Notes: generated from the letters alone by a model not told the origin. A stretch of DNA of 64,000 bases from an uncultured Prevotellaceae bacterium (GCA_900543815.1 UQST01000004.1:1-64000); one strand, 5' to 3'. Counted from the stretch's first letter, positions 8,744 through 18,129 are shown. Translations and numbers: made by a program.

Positions 8744-8831
8744 GTACTGCGGTGCATCGGCTGTTGCAGCGCGGTGCATCGCCCTTCACAGCGCGCTGCG
8801 ATTGCCACCGCAGCGCGCTGCGTTTTTCCGG
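8744..8831 (+). repeat. 4 x 22-bp dyad repeat element, copy 1
   Basis: Four units of exactly 22 bp starting at 8744, 8766, 8788 and 8810, each opening with a GC-rich dyad (variants of GCAGCGCGCTGC) and closing with a variable half. The last unit ends in GCGTTTTTCCGG. It lies in the gene-free stretch 8600-9058, where I see nothing else. Confidence 0.9.
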
Positions 8832-9058
8832 GTGTCATCGTGCCTGCCATGGTGCTGCGCTTTTCGTTCGTGGCTTCACTGCCGTATCTGCTCCCGCCAG
8901 GGAGGATGGACGTAACTCCGCACCGCCTGCCGGATGCCTCTCCAGCTTTCTTGCCCCGTATGGCAACCTGTCTCTCGGGAATGCTTCGCTCTCCTGTTTC
9001 CTCTTGTGTGAACAAATCTAAAAGTCAAACCAGATGGCTGGCAAAGTGGACCAATTCC

Positions 9059-9089
9059 TTTGCCTACTGCAAAAGATACGCTAACTTTG
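9059..9089 (+). promoter_or_regulatory. full Bacteroidota promoter of the 9096 gene
   Basis: TTTG at 9059-9062, 19-bp spacer, TAACTTTG at 9082-9089: an exact -33/-7 match. The start codon is only 7 bases past the -7 element, where transcription would begin. Confidence 0.85.
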
Positions 9090-9095
9090 CACATT

Positions 9096-9581
9096 ATGAA
9101 GGGCTTATGTATATTCTTGGCCGTCATCCTCGTGTGCCTGTTCCTGCCAGTGCGGGCATGGGCTATGGCGTGCTCCGTGGCTGCGGACGACGCTGCACCG
9201 GCCGACACAGCGCAGACCGCCGCACGCGACAGTGCCCGGCGTGACAGCCTGCGCACCGATACTCTGCGCGAGGTGGTGGTGCGTCCCGACTCGGTGCTGC
9301 CCGTTGTGCGGGTTCTGGAAAAGACGGTGGGGCGCAGCCGCGGCCCTCGGTCCATGTCGCTGGGCGACATTATCGAGAAGGTGGCACCGGGCTTGCAGGA
9401 CAAGATGCTGCACCCCTTTGCCATCAAGCAACGCAAGTCGGAGCGAAGGAAGAAGAAGATGCGCCGCGTGCTGGAGAACTATGACAGGCAGAAGACATTC
9501 AACGAACTTCTCGACGAGGCCGTCAAGCGTCAGCAGATGGAGGACGAACGCGCCAAACGCGAGGCAGAAAGGGGCTACTGA
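9096..9581 (+). CDS. short exported basic protein of unknown function
   Basis: 161 residues from the ATG at 9096. An upstream in-frame ATG at 9060 would lie inside the promoter and is rejected. The N-terminus MKGLCIFLAVILVCLFLPVR plus AWAM is a signal peptide or anchor. Then comes a linker rich in Asp/Ala/Arg (about 25-60) and a conserved-looking basic C-terminal half (SLGDIIEKVAPGLQDKMLHP, then KQRKSERRKKKMRR and YDRQKTFNELLDEAVKRQ), probably helical. I recognise it only as a Bacteroidales hypothetical protein. It precedes argS, which has its own promoter. The promoter geometry predicts a leaderless mRNA. Confidence 0.75.
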   Translation: MKGLCIFLAVILVCLFLPVRAWAMACSVAADDAAPADTAQTAARDSARRDSLRTDTLREVVVRPDSVLPVVRVLEKTVGRSRGPRSMSLGDIIEKVAPGLQDKMLHPFAIKQRKSERRKKKMRRVLENYDRQKTFNELLDEAVKRQQMEDERAKREAERGY

Positions 9582-9611
9582 GCCGCGCGCCTGCATCCCC
9601 CGCGTCAGATA

Positions 9612-9643
9612 TTTGCCTCATTCACCGAAAAGCCGTAATTTTG
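9612..9643 (+). promoter_or_regulatory. promoter of argS
   Basis: TTTG at 9612-9615, 20-bp spacer, TAATTTTG at 9636-9643, 46 bp before the argS start. Confidence 0.8.
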
Positions 9644-9689
9644 CAGACGCAACATTTACACATAATTATATATACACAATAAGACAGCG

Positions 9690-11507
9690 ATGACAGACCA
9701 GATAGTGAAGGCCGTGGAGGCCGGTATAATGGAGATGTATGGGCAGAGCGCGCCACAGGGCTCTGTGGTTCTGCAGGAGACACGCGAGGGATTCGAGGGT
9801 GAGCTCACACTGGTGGTGTTCCCCTTCCTGCGCATCAGCCGCAAGAAGCCAGAGGACACCGCCCAGGACCTGGGCCAGTATCTGGTGGCCAACCTCCCCG
9901 GTGTGGTGCGTGGGTTCAATGTGGTGAAGGGATTCCTCAACCTCAGCATCCAGCCCGCCTGTTGGATAAGCCTGCTGCAGGACATCTGGCAGAATCCCCG
10001 CTATGGCTTCACTCCTGTCACCGAGTCATCGCCCCTGGTGATGATAGAGTACAGCAGCCCCAATACCAACAAGCCCCTTCATCTGGGCCACGTGAGGAAC
10101 AACCTTCTGGGTTGGGCCTTGGCAAACATCATGGAGGCCAACGGTAACAAGGTGGTGAAGACCAATATCGTGAACGACAGAGGCATACACATCTGCAAGA
10201 GCATGCTGGCCTGGCTGCGCTGGGGAAACGGCGAGACGCCCCAGTCGAGCGGCAAGAAGGGCGACCATCTCATCGGTGACTACTACGTGGCATTCGACAA
10301 GCATTACCGCGAAGAGGTGAAGGAACTCAAAGCCCAGTACATGGCCGGGGGCATGGCAGAGGAGCAGGCCGAGGAAAAGGCCAAGCAGGAGGCACCGCTC
10401 ATCCGCGAAGCACACGAGATGCTGGTGAAGTGGGAGCAGGGCGATGCCGAGGTGCGCGCACTCTGGAAGAAGATGAACGAGTGGGTGTATGAGGGCTTCG
10501 ACGAGACCTACAAGGCATTGGGCGTGTCTTTTGATAAGATATACTACGAAAGCCAGACTTACCTCGAAGGTAAGGAGAAGGTGGAGGAGGGACTCCAGAA
10601 AGGCTTCTTCTACCGCCGTCCCGACGGCTCTGTGTGGGCCGACCTCACCAAGGAAGGACTCGACGAAAAGCTCTTGCTGCGCTCCGACGGTACCAGCGTG
10701 TATATGACCCAGGACATTGGCACAGCCAAGCTGCGCTTCCAGGACTTCCCCATCGACAAGATGATCTACGTGGTGGGAAACGAACAGAACTACCACTTCC
10801 AGGTGCTCTCTATCCTGCTTGACAAGCTTGGCTTCAAGTGGGGAAAGGACCTCGTGCACTTCTCCTACGGCATGGTGGAGCTGCCCAACGGCAAGATGAA
10901 GAGCCGCGAAGGCACCGTGGTGGATGCTGACGACCTCATCGAGAGCATGGTGGAGAACGCCGCACAGATGAGCGCAGACAAGGTGAACCGCCTGGAGAAC
11001 ATCACGCCCGAGGAGGCTCACGAGATAGCACGTCGCGTGGGACTGGGTGCCCTCAAGTACTTCATACTGAAGGTGGATGCCCGCAAGAATATGCTCTTCA
11101 ATCCCGAAGAGAGCATCGACTTCAATGGCAACACAGGTCCCTTCATCCAATATACCTATGCACGTATCCGCAGTATCCTGCGCAAGGCCGAGGCCGAGGG
11201 CACACAGGTGCCGGCCGAACTGCCTCTTACAGCCGAACTGACCGCCAAGGAGATAAGCCTCATACAGCACTTGCAGGGCTTTGCCGCTGTGGTGCGCCAG
11301 GCCGGCAATGACTATAATCCCAGTGCCATAGCCAACTACTGCTACGAACTTGTGAAGGAGTACAACCAGTTCTACCACGACCTGAGCGTGCTGCGCGAGC
11401 CTGACCAGGACAAGAAGGTGTTCCGTCTGGCCCTCTCGGCTGCCGTGAGCCAGGTGGTGAAGAATGGTATGGGTCTGCTGGGTATCGAGGTGCCCGAGCG
11501 CATGTAA
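9690..11507 (+). CDS. argS: arginyl-tRNA synthetase
   Basis: Class I synthetase charging tRNA-Arg, cytoplasmic, 605 residues (normal length). The N-terminal Add1 domain spans about 1-115. The HIGH-type motif is in PNTNKPLHLGHVRNN (HLGH 131-134). The KMSKS region appears as KMKSREGT near residue 400, the degenerate form usual for ArgRS, and is followed by the helical anticodon-binding DALR domain (YARIRSILRKAEAEG to the C-terminus MGLLGIEVPERM). It leads a likely operon with the RNase H gene 30 bp downstream and, 14 bp further, the ABC exporter. Confidence 0.97.
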   Translation: MTDQIVKAVEAGIMEMYGQSAPQGSVVLQETREGFEGELTLVVFPFLRISRKKPEDTAQDLGQYLVANLPGVVRGFNVVKGFLNLSIQPACWISLLQDIWQNPRYGFTPVTESSPLVMIEYSSPNTNKPLHLGHVRNNLLGWALANIMEANGNKVVKTNIVNDRGIHICKSMLAWLRWGNGETPQSSGKKGDHLIGDYYVAFDKHYREEVKELKAQYMAGGMAEEQAEEKAKQEAPLIREAHEMLVKWEQGDAEVRALWKKMNEWVYEGFDETYKALGVSFDKIYYESQTYLEGKEKVEEGLQKGFFYRRPDGSVWADLTKEGLDEKLLLRSDGTSVYMTQDIGTAKLRFQDFPIDKMIYVVGNEQNYHFQVLSILLDKLGFKWGKDLVHFSYGMVELPNGKMKSREGTVVDADDLIESMVENAAQMSADKVNRLENITPEEAHEIARRVGLGALKYFILKVDARKNMLFNPEESIDFNGNTGPFIQYTYARIRSILRKAEAEGTQVPAELPLTAELTAKEISLIQHLQGFAAVVRQAGNDYNPSAIANYCYELVKEYNQFYHDLSVLREPDQDKKVFRLALSAAVSQVVKNGMGLLGIEVPERM

Positions 11508-11537
11508 TCCGCTCTCCGCTCCAATCAACAGCATCGG

Positions 11538-12164
11538 ATGGCAGGCAAGAACAAGTTCTATGTCGTGTGGGTAGGCGTCTCCCCGGGTATTTACACCACG
11601 TGGGAGGAATGCCTGCAACACGTCAAGGGGTACAAGGGAGCACGCTACAAGTCCTTTGCCACACGTGCTGAGGCAGAGCGCGCACTGGCCTCCCCCGAGG
11701 ACTATCAGACACCTGCCGCTGTGCGCAAAGCACCGTCTGCCCCCAAGGCATTGCCCGAGAATATCGACTACAATGCCATTGCGGTGGATGCCGCATGCAG
11801 CGGCAACCCCGGTCCCATGGAGTATCAGGGGGTGTACCTGGGCAATAACCAGCAGCTCTTCCACTATGGACCCGTGCACGGAACCAATAACATAGGGGAG
11901 TTTCTGGCCATTGTCCATGCTCTTGCACTTATCTGCCAGAAGGGTTGGAACATGAAAATCTATAGCGACAGCCGCAATGCCATCAACTGGGTAAAGGGCG
12001 GCAAGTGCAAGACCAAGCTGGAGAGGAATGCCCGCACAGAGCCCCTCTACGCCCTGATAGCAAGGGCAGAGGAGTGGTTGCGCCAACATCCTCACCATGC
12101 ACAAGTAATCAAGTGGGAGACCGCCCAGTGGGGTGAGATTCCCGCCGACTTCGGTCGGAAGTAA
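11538..12164 (+). CDS. rnhA: type 1 ribonuclease H with viroplasmin-like N-domain
   Basis: Cuts the RNA strand of RNA-DNA hybrids. Residues 6-50 (FYVVWVGVSPGIYTTWEECL...YKSFATRAEAERAL) are the RNA/hybrid-binding viroplasmin domain found at the front of eukaryotic-type and many Bacteroidota RNases H. The catalytic domain follows a linker of about 25 residues rich in Pro/Ala and keeps the four acidic residues: Asp84 (AVDAACSGNPG), Glu121 (NNIGEFLAI), Asp144 (YSDSRNAINW) and Asp204 near the end. 208 residues in total. Gene symbol by function; some annotators use rnhA or rnh. Confidence 0.93.
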   Translation: MAGKNKFYVVWVGVSPGIYTTWEECLQHVKGYKGARYKSFATRAEAERALASPEDYQTPAAVRKAPSAPKALPENIDYNAIAVDAACSGNPGPMEYQGVYLGNNQQLFHYGPVHGTNNIGEFLAIVHALALICQKGWNMKIYSDSRNAINWVKGGKCKTKLERNARTEPLYALIARAEEWLRQHPHHAQVIKWETAQWGEIPADFGRK

Positions 12165-12178
12165 CACACAAGCCTATC

Positions 12179-14017
12179 ATGAGGGAATTCTTCCGTACAA
12201 TGGGCGGCTACCTTGCCCGTTACAAACGTTTTATCGCCGGCACTTTTCTGATGAATGTGCTGGCTGCGTTCTTCAACGTATTCTCCTTCTCCATCCTTCT
12301 TCCCATACTGCAAATCCTCTTCAAGGTCAATGACGAGCACTTCGCATTCATACCTTGGGGCACCGGGGGATGGGGTGCATTTGTCGATGTAGCCAAGAAC
12401 AATGGCTACTTCTACTCGCAGCAACTCATCGAGCGTTACGGTCCATCCACCACCTTGCTGTTGCTCGGACTCGTGCTCTGCGTGCTCACCTTCTTCAAGA
12501 CAGCCACTTACTTTGGCGGTTCGGCCATGCTTATGCCGCTGCGCACGGGTGTCATCCGTGACATCCGGGCCGATATCTACCGTAAGATCATCAGTCTGCC
12601 CCTGAGTTTCTTCTCCGATGAACGTAAGGGTGACATACTGACGCGTGTATCTACGGACGTTAATGAGGTGGACGCCAGTATCAGCAGCTCACTCGATATG
12701 ATAGTGAAGAATCCCATCTTCATAGTAGTATATCTGGTGACGCTCATCTGCATCAGTTGGCAGTTGACCCTCTTCACACTGCTTGTGGTACCCCTCTTGG
12801 CATGGGGTATTGGCACAGTGGGCAGGAGGCTCAAGGCTCGTTCGCTGCTCATGCAATCACGCTTGAGCGACAGCATGAGCCAGATAGAGGAGACCCTGGG
12901 AGGCCTGCGTATCATCAAGGCTTTCATTGCAGAGAAGAAGATGATGCGCCGTTTCACGGCCGTCAATGACGATTACCGGCGTATAGCCACCCGTGTGGCC
13001 ATGCGACAGAGCGCTGCTCATCCCGTGAGTGAATTCCTTGGTACCGTGATGATTGCCATTGTGTTGTGGTTCGGCGGATGGCTTATCTTCACCGGAGCAA
13101 GCAGCATCGATGCCAATCTCTTCATCTATTATCTGGTCATCCTGTACACTACCCTGCAGCCTGTCAAGGACTTGAGCAAGGCAGGTTATGCCATTCAGAA
13201 GGGCCTGGCCAGCATGGAGCGAATAGAGAAGATACTGCATGCCGAGAACCCCATCAAGGAGGTGGAGCACCCTGTGCAGATAGCAGGCTTGGAGCGTGAG
13301 ATATGCTTCCACGACGTGAGTTTCTGCTATCAGGACGACCGCGAAGTGCTCTCCCACATCAATCTCACCATTCCTGTAGGCCGCAGTATAGCCCTTGTGG
13401 GACAGTCGGGCAGCGGTAAGAGTACGCTGGTCGATCTCATTCCCCGCTACCATGACATACAGCAGGGCAGCATCACCATCGACGGTGTGGATATCCGTTC
13501 ACTCTCCATCCATTCCCTGCGCAGCCTGATAGGTAATGTCAATCAGGAGGCTATCCTGTTCAATGATACCATCTTCAACAATATAGCCTTCGGTGTGGAA
13601 GGTGCCACACAGGAACAAGTGGAGGCCGCAGCACGCGTTGCCAACGCCCACGAATTCATTATGCAGACCGAATCGGGCTACCAGACTATGGTGGGCGACC
13701 GCGGTTGCCGGCTCAGCGGAGGCCAGCGTCAGCGCATCAGCATAGCGCGTGCCATACTGAAGAACCCGCCCATCCTTATCCTCGATGAGGCCACCAGCGC
13801 TCTCGACACCGAGAGTGAACACCTGGTGCAGGAGGCTCTGGAGCGCCTGATGAAGAGCCGCACCACCATCAGCATCGCACATCGTCTGAGCACCATTCGC
13901 AATTCCGATGAGATATATGTGCTGCATGAGGGACGTATCGTGGAGCATGGTACGCACGACGAACTGCTTGCCTTGGGCGGATATTACAAGCGACTCACCG
14001 AGTTGCAGCAACTTTGA
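12179..14017 (+). CDS. MsbA-like ABC exporter (fused membrane and ATPase domains)
   Basis: 612 residues. An N-terminal six-helix transmembrane domain (about 15-320) is fused to an ATPase domain with Walker A GQSGSGKST (near 410), signature LSGGQRQRISIARA (near 511), Walker B ILILDEATSALD (near 533) and switch histidine in SIAHRLSTI. This is a half-transporter working as a homodimer. The closest role in the family is flipping lipid A or another lipid-linked glycan across the inner membrane. It is followed by two LtaS-like phosphotransferases, so a lipid or glycolipid substrate is plausible. Starts 14 bp after the RNase H stop. Confidence 0.92.
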   Translation: MREFFRTMGGYLARYKRFIAGTFLMNVLAAFFNVFSFSILLPILQILFKVNDEHFAFIPWGTGGWGAFVDVAKNNGYFYSQQLIERYGPSTTLLLLGLVLCVLTFFKTATYFGGSAMLMPLRTGVIRDIRADIYRKIISLPLSFFSDERKGDILTRVSTDVNEVDASISSSLDMIVKNPIFIVVYLVTLICISWQLTLFTLLVVPLLAWGIGTVGRRLKARSLLMQSRLSDSMSQIEETLGGLRIIKAFIAEKKMMRRFTAVNDDYRRIATRVAMRQSAAHPVSEFLGTVMIAIVLWFGGWLIFTGASSIDANLFIYYLVILYTTLQPVKDLSKAGYAIQKGLASMERIEKILHAENPIKEVEHPVQIAGLEREICFHDVSFCYQDDREVLSHINLTIPVGRSIALVGQSGSGKSTLVDLIPRYHDIQQGSITIDGVDIRSLSIHSLRSLIGNVNQEAILFNDTIFNNIAFGVEGATQEQVEAAARVANAHEFIMQTESGYQTMVGDRGCRLSGGQRQRISIARAILKNPPILILDEATSALDTESEHLVQEALERLMKSRTTISIAHRLSTIRNSDEIYVLHEGRIVEHGTHDELLALGGYYKRLTELQQL

Positions 14018-14044
14018 GCCACCTCGCATCAAGATTACTTTGTG

Positions 14045-15883
14045 ATGAAACAGCATTTGCATTTCCTGGAGATACTCTTCTGCCACCTCCTGCTGGTCTT
14101 TCTGGTGGGCAGGTTAGGCTTCATCGTCTATAACCGTCATATCGAGGCACTCTCGCTGGGCGACGTTTTCGGAGCCTGTCATGCAGGCTTGCTGGCCCAC
14201 GACTTCTCGGTGGCAGCATTGTTCCTGTTGCCTGTAGCGCTGCTTGCATTCGTTGCCTCGCGCCGTCAGAGCCTGCCTCTACGCGCCTTGCTTACTCCTT
14301 ATTATATTATAGCAGGCTTCTGTGTGGCAGCCATCATCGTGGCTGATGCGGTCATGTATGAGTTCTGGCAATTCAAGCTCAGCGCGGTGGTGCTCAGTTA
14401 TGCAGCCTCTCCCGAAGGCGCTTCCAACAGCGTGAGCCCCTGGTTCCTCCTTTCTCGTGTCATTACCGCAGTGCTCATGGTGCTGTGGGTGGTGGTGCCT
14501 TGTGTGATGCTCACACCGCGTCGCTTGCCGCAGTCGGCCGTATGGCAGGGCTGGATGCGCAACATGCTGATTATCGTGGGAGCCTTCTCCGCCATCAGTC
14601 TGGCCTGCACGCATGTGGGCGACAGCTACAGTGAGGGGAAGAGCCTGTTCCGCAATCATGCATCCGTCAATCCCGTATATGCCTTTGTCTCCTCCTTTCC
14701 CTGGACCACCGAACCAGCCCGCCGCTTCGATTATCTGAGCGAGGAGGAGCGTGCCAAGACCTTCGGCGGCCTTTATCCACAGGATACCGAGGATATTCAG
14801 GATACCCTGCTTCGCACCGGGCGCCCTAATGTGCTCGTCGTGCTGATAGAGAGCTTCGGAGGTCGCTTCATAGAGGAACTGGGCGGACTGCCTGATGTGG
14901 CGCCCAACTGGAGCCGCCTCATTCCCCAAGGCATCTTCTGGGACAACTACTACAGTTGCAGTTTCCGCACCGACCGAGGCACTGTGAGTACCTATAGCGG
15001 CATGCTTGCCTACCCTGATGTGTGCCTTATGAAGGAGACTTGGCTGCACCCGCACTTGCCATCGCTGGCGCATAGTCTGGCCCGTGAAGGCTACAGCACC
15101 ACCTACCTCTATCCCGGTGCGATGACCAACATGGGCAAGCACGACTACCTGCAGGACATGGGTTTCGAGGAGCTGATGGACAACTCCGCTTTCACTCCCG
15201 ACGAGATGAACAGCACCTGGGGAGCCAATGACAGCACTTCGGCAATGAAGACCTTCCACCGTATCGCCCGCCGTGATACGGCCAGCCAATGGTTTATGGC
15301 CTATCAGACTGTGTCGAGCCATGAGCCTTGGAAGGTGCCTTACCACCGCCTGGAGGACGAGAAACTCAATGCCTTTGCCTATACCGACCACTGCCTGGGG
15401 CAGCTGATTGACAGCCTGCAGACGCTTCCCCAGTGGGACAACATGCTGGTCATCATGATACCCGACCACGGTTTCCTCTACAAGCAAAGCTATGAGGATC
15501 CCGAGTTCTTCCATTCACCTATGCTCTGGCTGGGCGGTGCCATTCGTGAGCCACGCCGCATGAGTGTGCTGATGAACCAGAGCGACCTGGCTGCCACACT
15601 GCTCAGCCAGATGGGTGTGCCGCACCAGGATTATCCCTGGAGCCGCAATGTGCTCAGCCGCAACTACGTCAACCCCTTTGTGTATAGCGACTTCCCCGCT
15701 GGTATCATGTGGAAGGACCACACCGGTGTGTCGCTCTTCGACATCACTGCCAACAGCCTGGTAACCGATGAGGGAGCTGGTGGCGAGGAACGTGTACGCA
15801 AGGCAAAGGCGGTGTTGCAGACCAGTTACGACTGGCTCTCGGTGCAGAAGCACGAGGCAGGCAAGGCTCCTGCCCAGCAGTGA
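14045..15883 (+). CDS. LtaS-like membrane phosphotransferase (sulfatase fold), copy 1
   Basis: 612 residues from ATG 14045; a GTG one codon earlier is possible. About five transmembrane segments fill the first ~190 residues, followed by an extracytoplasmic alkaline-phosphatase/sulfatase domain. Family landmarks are VVLIESFGG (near 263, metal-binding Glu), RTDRGTVS (near 308, containing the expected catalytic Thr) and MIPDHGF (near 471, metal-binding Asp/His). Relatives transfer phosphoglycerol or phosphoethanolamine to a lipid or glycan. As a Gram-negative, this organism would not make classical lipoteichoic acid. Followed 26 bp later by a close paralogue. Confidence 0.88.
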   Translation: MKQHLHFLEILFCHLLLVFLVGRLGFIVYNRHIEALSLGDVFGACHAGLLAHDFSVAALFLLPVALLAFVASRRQSLPLRALLTPYYIIAGFCVAAIIVADAVMYEFWQFKLSAVVLSYAASPEGASNSVSPWFLLSRVITAVLMVLWVVVPCVMLTPRRLPQSAVWQGWMRNMLIIVGAFSAISLACTHVGDSYSEGKSLFRNHASVNPVYAFVSSFPWTTEPARRFDYLSEEERAKTFGGLYPQDTEDIQDTLLRTGRPNVLVVLIESFGGRFIEELGGLPDVAPNWSRLIPQGIFWDNYYSCSFRTDRGTVSTYSGMLAYPDVCLMKETWLHPHLPSLAHSLAREGYSTTYLYPGAMTNMGKHDYLQDMGFEELMDNSAFTPDEMNSTWGANDSTSAMKTFHRIARRDTASQWFMAYQTVSSHEPWKVPYHRLEDEKLNAFAYTDHCLGQLIDSLQTLPQWDNMLVIMIPDHGFLYKQSYEDPEFFHSPMLWLGGAIREPRRMSVLMNQSDLAATLLSQMGVPHQDYPWSRNVLSRNYVNPFVYSDFPAGIMWKDHTGVSLFDITANSLVTDEGAGGEERVRKAKAVLQTSYDWLSVQKHEAGKAPAQQ

Positions 15884-15909
15884 AATTCCATTCCTAAATC
15901 CCAGAAAAC

Positions 15910-17727
15910 ATGTCACGTATCCTGTATCTGCTGCGCTTGTGGCTCAGCCTGCTCCTCCTCTTTGCCCTGGGCAAGATGGTGTTTCTGATGTACAATGCTG
16001 ATGTATCGCCCTTCGGATGTGCCGACGCCTGGCAGGTGTGGTGGCATGGCCTCACCATGGATATCAGTACGGCGGGATATGTGACCGCCCTGCCTCTGCT
16101 GCTTGCACTCGTATCGGTGTGGTGGCGCAACTTGCCTCTGCGATGGGTGCTTTGGCCCTACCTCACGGTGGTGGCCGTATTGCTGGCTGTCATCATAGGC
16201 GGTGATACGGTGCTCTATGAGTTCTGGAAGTTCAAGCTCAATGCAGCCATCTTCGGTTACATGCAGAATCCCGAGGGCGCCACCAGCAGTGTCAGCCCCC
16301 TGTTCATCATTACCCGTGTGGGCGGCATACTGCTTTTGGCGGTGCTGGCAGGATGGTTGCTCTTGCGCCGCACGCCCGTGCATTTCCCCGCTGTGCACCG
16401 CAGACTGGTGCACACAGTGCTGCTCATCCTGTGTGGCGGCGCACTCTTTGTGGGCATACGTGGCGGTGTGCAGCAGGGAGTGATGAATGTGGGTGTAGCC
16501 TATTACAGCCCTTCGCTCTTCCTCAATCATGCTGCCGTGAACCCCGCATTCAGCCTGCTCTCTTCGTTGAGCAAGACCAAGGACTTCGGCGGACAGTTCA
16601 ACTGGCAGGACGACAAGTCGCTGGCCCGGTCCTTCGAGGGACTTTACCCCGGTGAGACAGAAGATATCCAGGATACCCTCTTGCGGGTGAAGCGCCCCAA
16701 TGTGCTGGTTGTCCTGATGGAGAGTTTCGGCAGCAAGTTCGTGCACGAGCTGGGAGGATTGCCCGATGTGGCTCCTGGCATGAGCCGCCTGATACCCCAG
16801 AGCATCTTCTGGACCCACTTCTATTCCAACAGTTTCCGCACCGACCGTGGTACGGTAAGCGCCTTCAGCGGATGGGTGAGCTATCCCACCGTGAGCCTGA
16901 TGCGCCTTCCCGAGAAGCTCAATCACCTGCCCTCACTGGCCCGCAGCCTGCAGCGCGAGGGCTACCACACGGGTTACCTCTACGGCGGAGACATCACCAT
17001 CATGAACAAGAAAGGCTATCTGGTGGCCACGGGCTACCGTCAGCTCACCAGCGCAGCCGACTTCCCCAAGCGTGAGACCAGCGAGAGCAAGTGGGGAGCC
17101 AACGATAGTGTGACCGCACGCCGCACTTATGAGATGATAGCAGGCGGACAGATGCCCGAGCCTTGGCACATGACCTTCCAGACGCTCTCCAGCCATGAAC
17201 CCTTCGAGGTGCCTTACCACAGGCTCAGCGACAAGAAGCTCAATGCCTTTGCCTTCACTGACCATTGCGTGACAACGCTCATCGACAGTCTGCGCAACAC
17301 ACCCCAGTGGGACAACCTGCTGGTCATCCTCATCCCCGACCACGGCTTCCTCTACGACCTCACCTATGAGTCGCCCGAGTTCTTCCACGCTCCCATGCTG
17401 TGGTTGGGCGGTGCTATTCGTGAGCCTCGCCGCATGGAGGTGCTGATGAACCAGAGCGACCTGGCCGCCACACTGCTCAGCCAGATGGGTATCAGCCACC
17501 AGGATTTCCCCTGGAGCCGCAATGTGTTGAGCCGCAATTACAGTTATCCCTTCGCCTACAGCTCCTTCCCCAGCGGCATCCTCTTTGTTGACAGTACCGG
17601 TGTGAGCGTGTTCGACATCACCAGCCGCAAGCCTATCACCGAGCAGCCAACTCCCTCGCCCGACCGCATCCACAAGGCCAAGACCATTCTGCAGATGAGT
17701 TACGACCGCCTGGAGCAACTGCGATGA
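15910..17727 (+). CDS. LtaS-like membrane phosphotransferase, copy 2
   Basis: 605 residues with the same plan as the preceding gene: multi-pass N-terminus to about residue 190, then a sulfatase-fold domain with VVLMESFGS (near 266), RTDRGTVS (near 310) and LIPDHGF (near 474). Long identical stretches (for example MLWLGGAIREPRRM and LMNQSDLAATLLSQMG) show a tandem duplication, while the membrane domains have diverged more. All visible catalytic and metal residues are kept in both, so both should be active. The difference probably lies in acceptor or donor choice. That is inference. Confidence 0.88.
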   Translation: MSRILYLLRLWLSLLLLFALGKMVFLMYNADVSPFGCADAWQVWWHGLTMDISTAGYVTALPLLLALVSVWWRNLPLRWVLWPYLTVVAVLLAVIIGGDTVLYEFWKFKLNAAIFGYMQNPEGATSSVSPLFIITRVGGILLLAVLAGWLLLRRTPVHFPAVHRRLVHTVLLILCGGALFVGIRGGVQQGVMNVGVAYYSPSLFLNHAAVNPAFSLLSSLSKTKDFGGQFNWQDDKSLARSFEGLYPGETEDIQDTLLRVKRPNVLVVLMESFGSKFVHELGGLPDVAPGMSRLIPQSIFWTHFYSNSFRTDRGTVSAFSGWVSYPTVSLMRLPEKLNHLPSLARSLQREGYHTGYLYGGDITIMNKKGYLVATGYRQLTSAADFPKRETSESKWGANDSVTARRTYEMIAGGQMPEPWHMTFQTLSSHEPFEVPYHRLSDKKLNAFAFTDHCVTTLIDSLRNTPQWDNLLVILIPDHGFLYDLTYESPEFFHAPMLWLGGAIREPRRMEVLMNQSDLAATLLSQMGISHQDFPWSRNVLSRNYSYPFAYSSFPSGILFVDSTGVSVFDITSRKPITEQPTPSPDRIHKAKTILQMSYDRLEQLR

Positions 17728-17788
17728 GGCGTCAGCAGCCAGCTCCACCTCTTTCAGGATTACGCTAAACGGCACACCCGACAAGCTT

Positions 17789-17944
17789 ATGGGGGGGCTG
17801 GAAATGGAGACAGACGGGAAGCGCATCGTCATTACATCCTTCCACAAGGACCGTCGGCCGGGCTTCTTAAAGAGATATCGCAGCAAGCGTATGCCCATAT
17901 TCCGCCAAGCCGGCAAGGCTGACTTATATATCGGTTGCCGCTGA
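17789..17944 (+). pseudogene. orphan coding-like frame, possible gene remnant
   Basis: A frame open from about 17702 to the stop at 17942-17944 has chromosome-like codon use but no start codon until the ATG at 17789 (51 residues, MGGLEMETDGKRIVITSFHK and onward, ending DLYIGCR). Without that ATG it would read upstream into the 3' end of the preceding gene in another frame. It may be the tail of a lost gene or a very small protein. I do not recognise it. Confidence 0.3.
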
Positions 17945-18034
17945 TTATCCAACAGATACCAATTAACACACAGGGAGAAGAAGGCTCCTGACGCACTTCC
18001 AGTCAGCCTTCATGATGGGGAAGGCATTCCCCGT

Positions 18035-18129
18035 CACCGTCCAACCCAAGGCTGGACGGTGGATGAAGCATGGTTACTTTGGCATCGAAGTATATATTCT
18101 CTGACCGTCCAGCCTTGGGTTGGACGGTG
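18035..18129. repeat. pair of 27-bp palindromes in inverted orientation
   Basis: Copy 1 at 18035-18061 and copy 2 at 18103-18129. Each has arms CACCGTCCA / TGGACGGTG around a 9-base centre (one end base differs in copy 2), and copy 2 is the reverse complement of copy 1 with one mismatch. They are 41 bp apart. The result can fold as two small hairpins or one long one. It sits between genes that converge (17727 plus, 18498 minus), so a two-way terminator is possible, though no T-run follows. Confidence 0.75.

Noticed and set aside
8642..9244. 200-codon plus-strand frame
   Set aside because: Runs through the 4 x 22-bp element and the promoter of the next gene, and overlaps that gene in another frame.
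10026..12167. 713-codon minus-strand frame opposite argS
   Set aside because: Antisense shadow with His/Leu/Val-rich composition and no domains; ArgRS and RNase H are certain on the plus strand.
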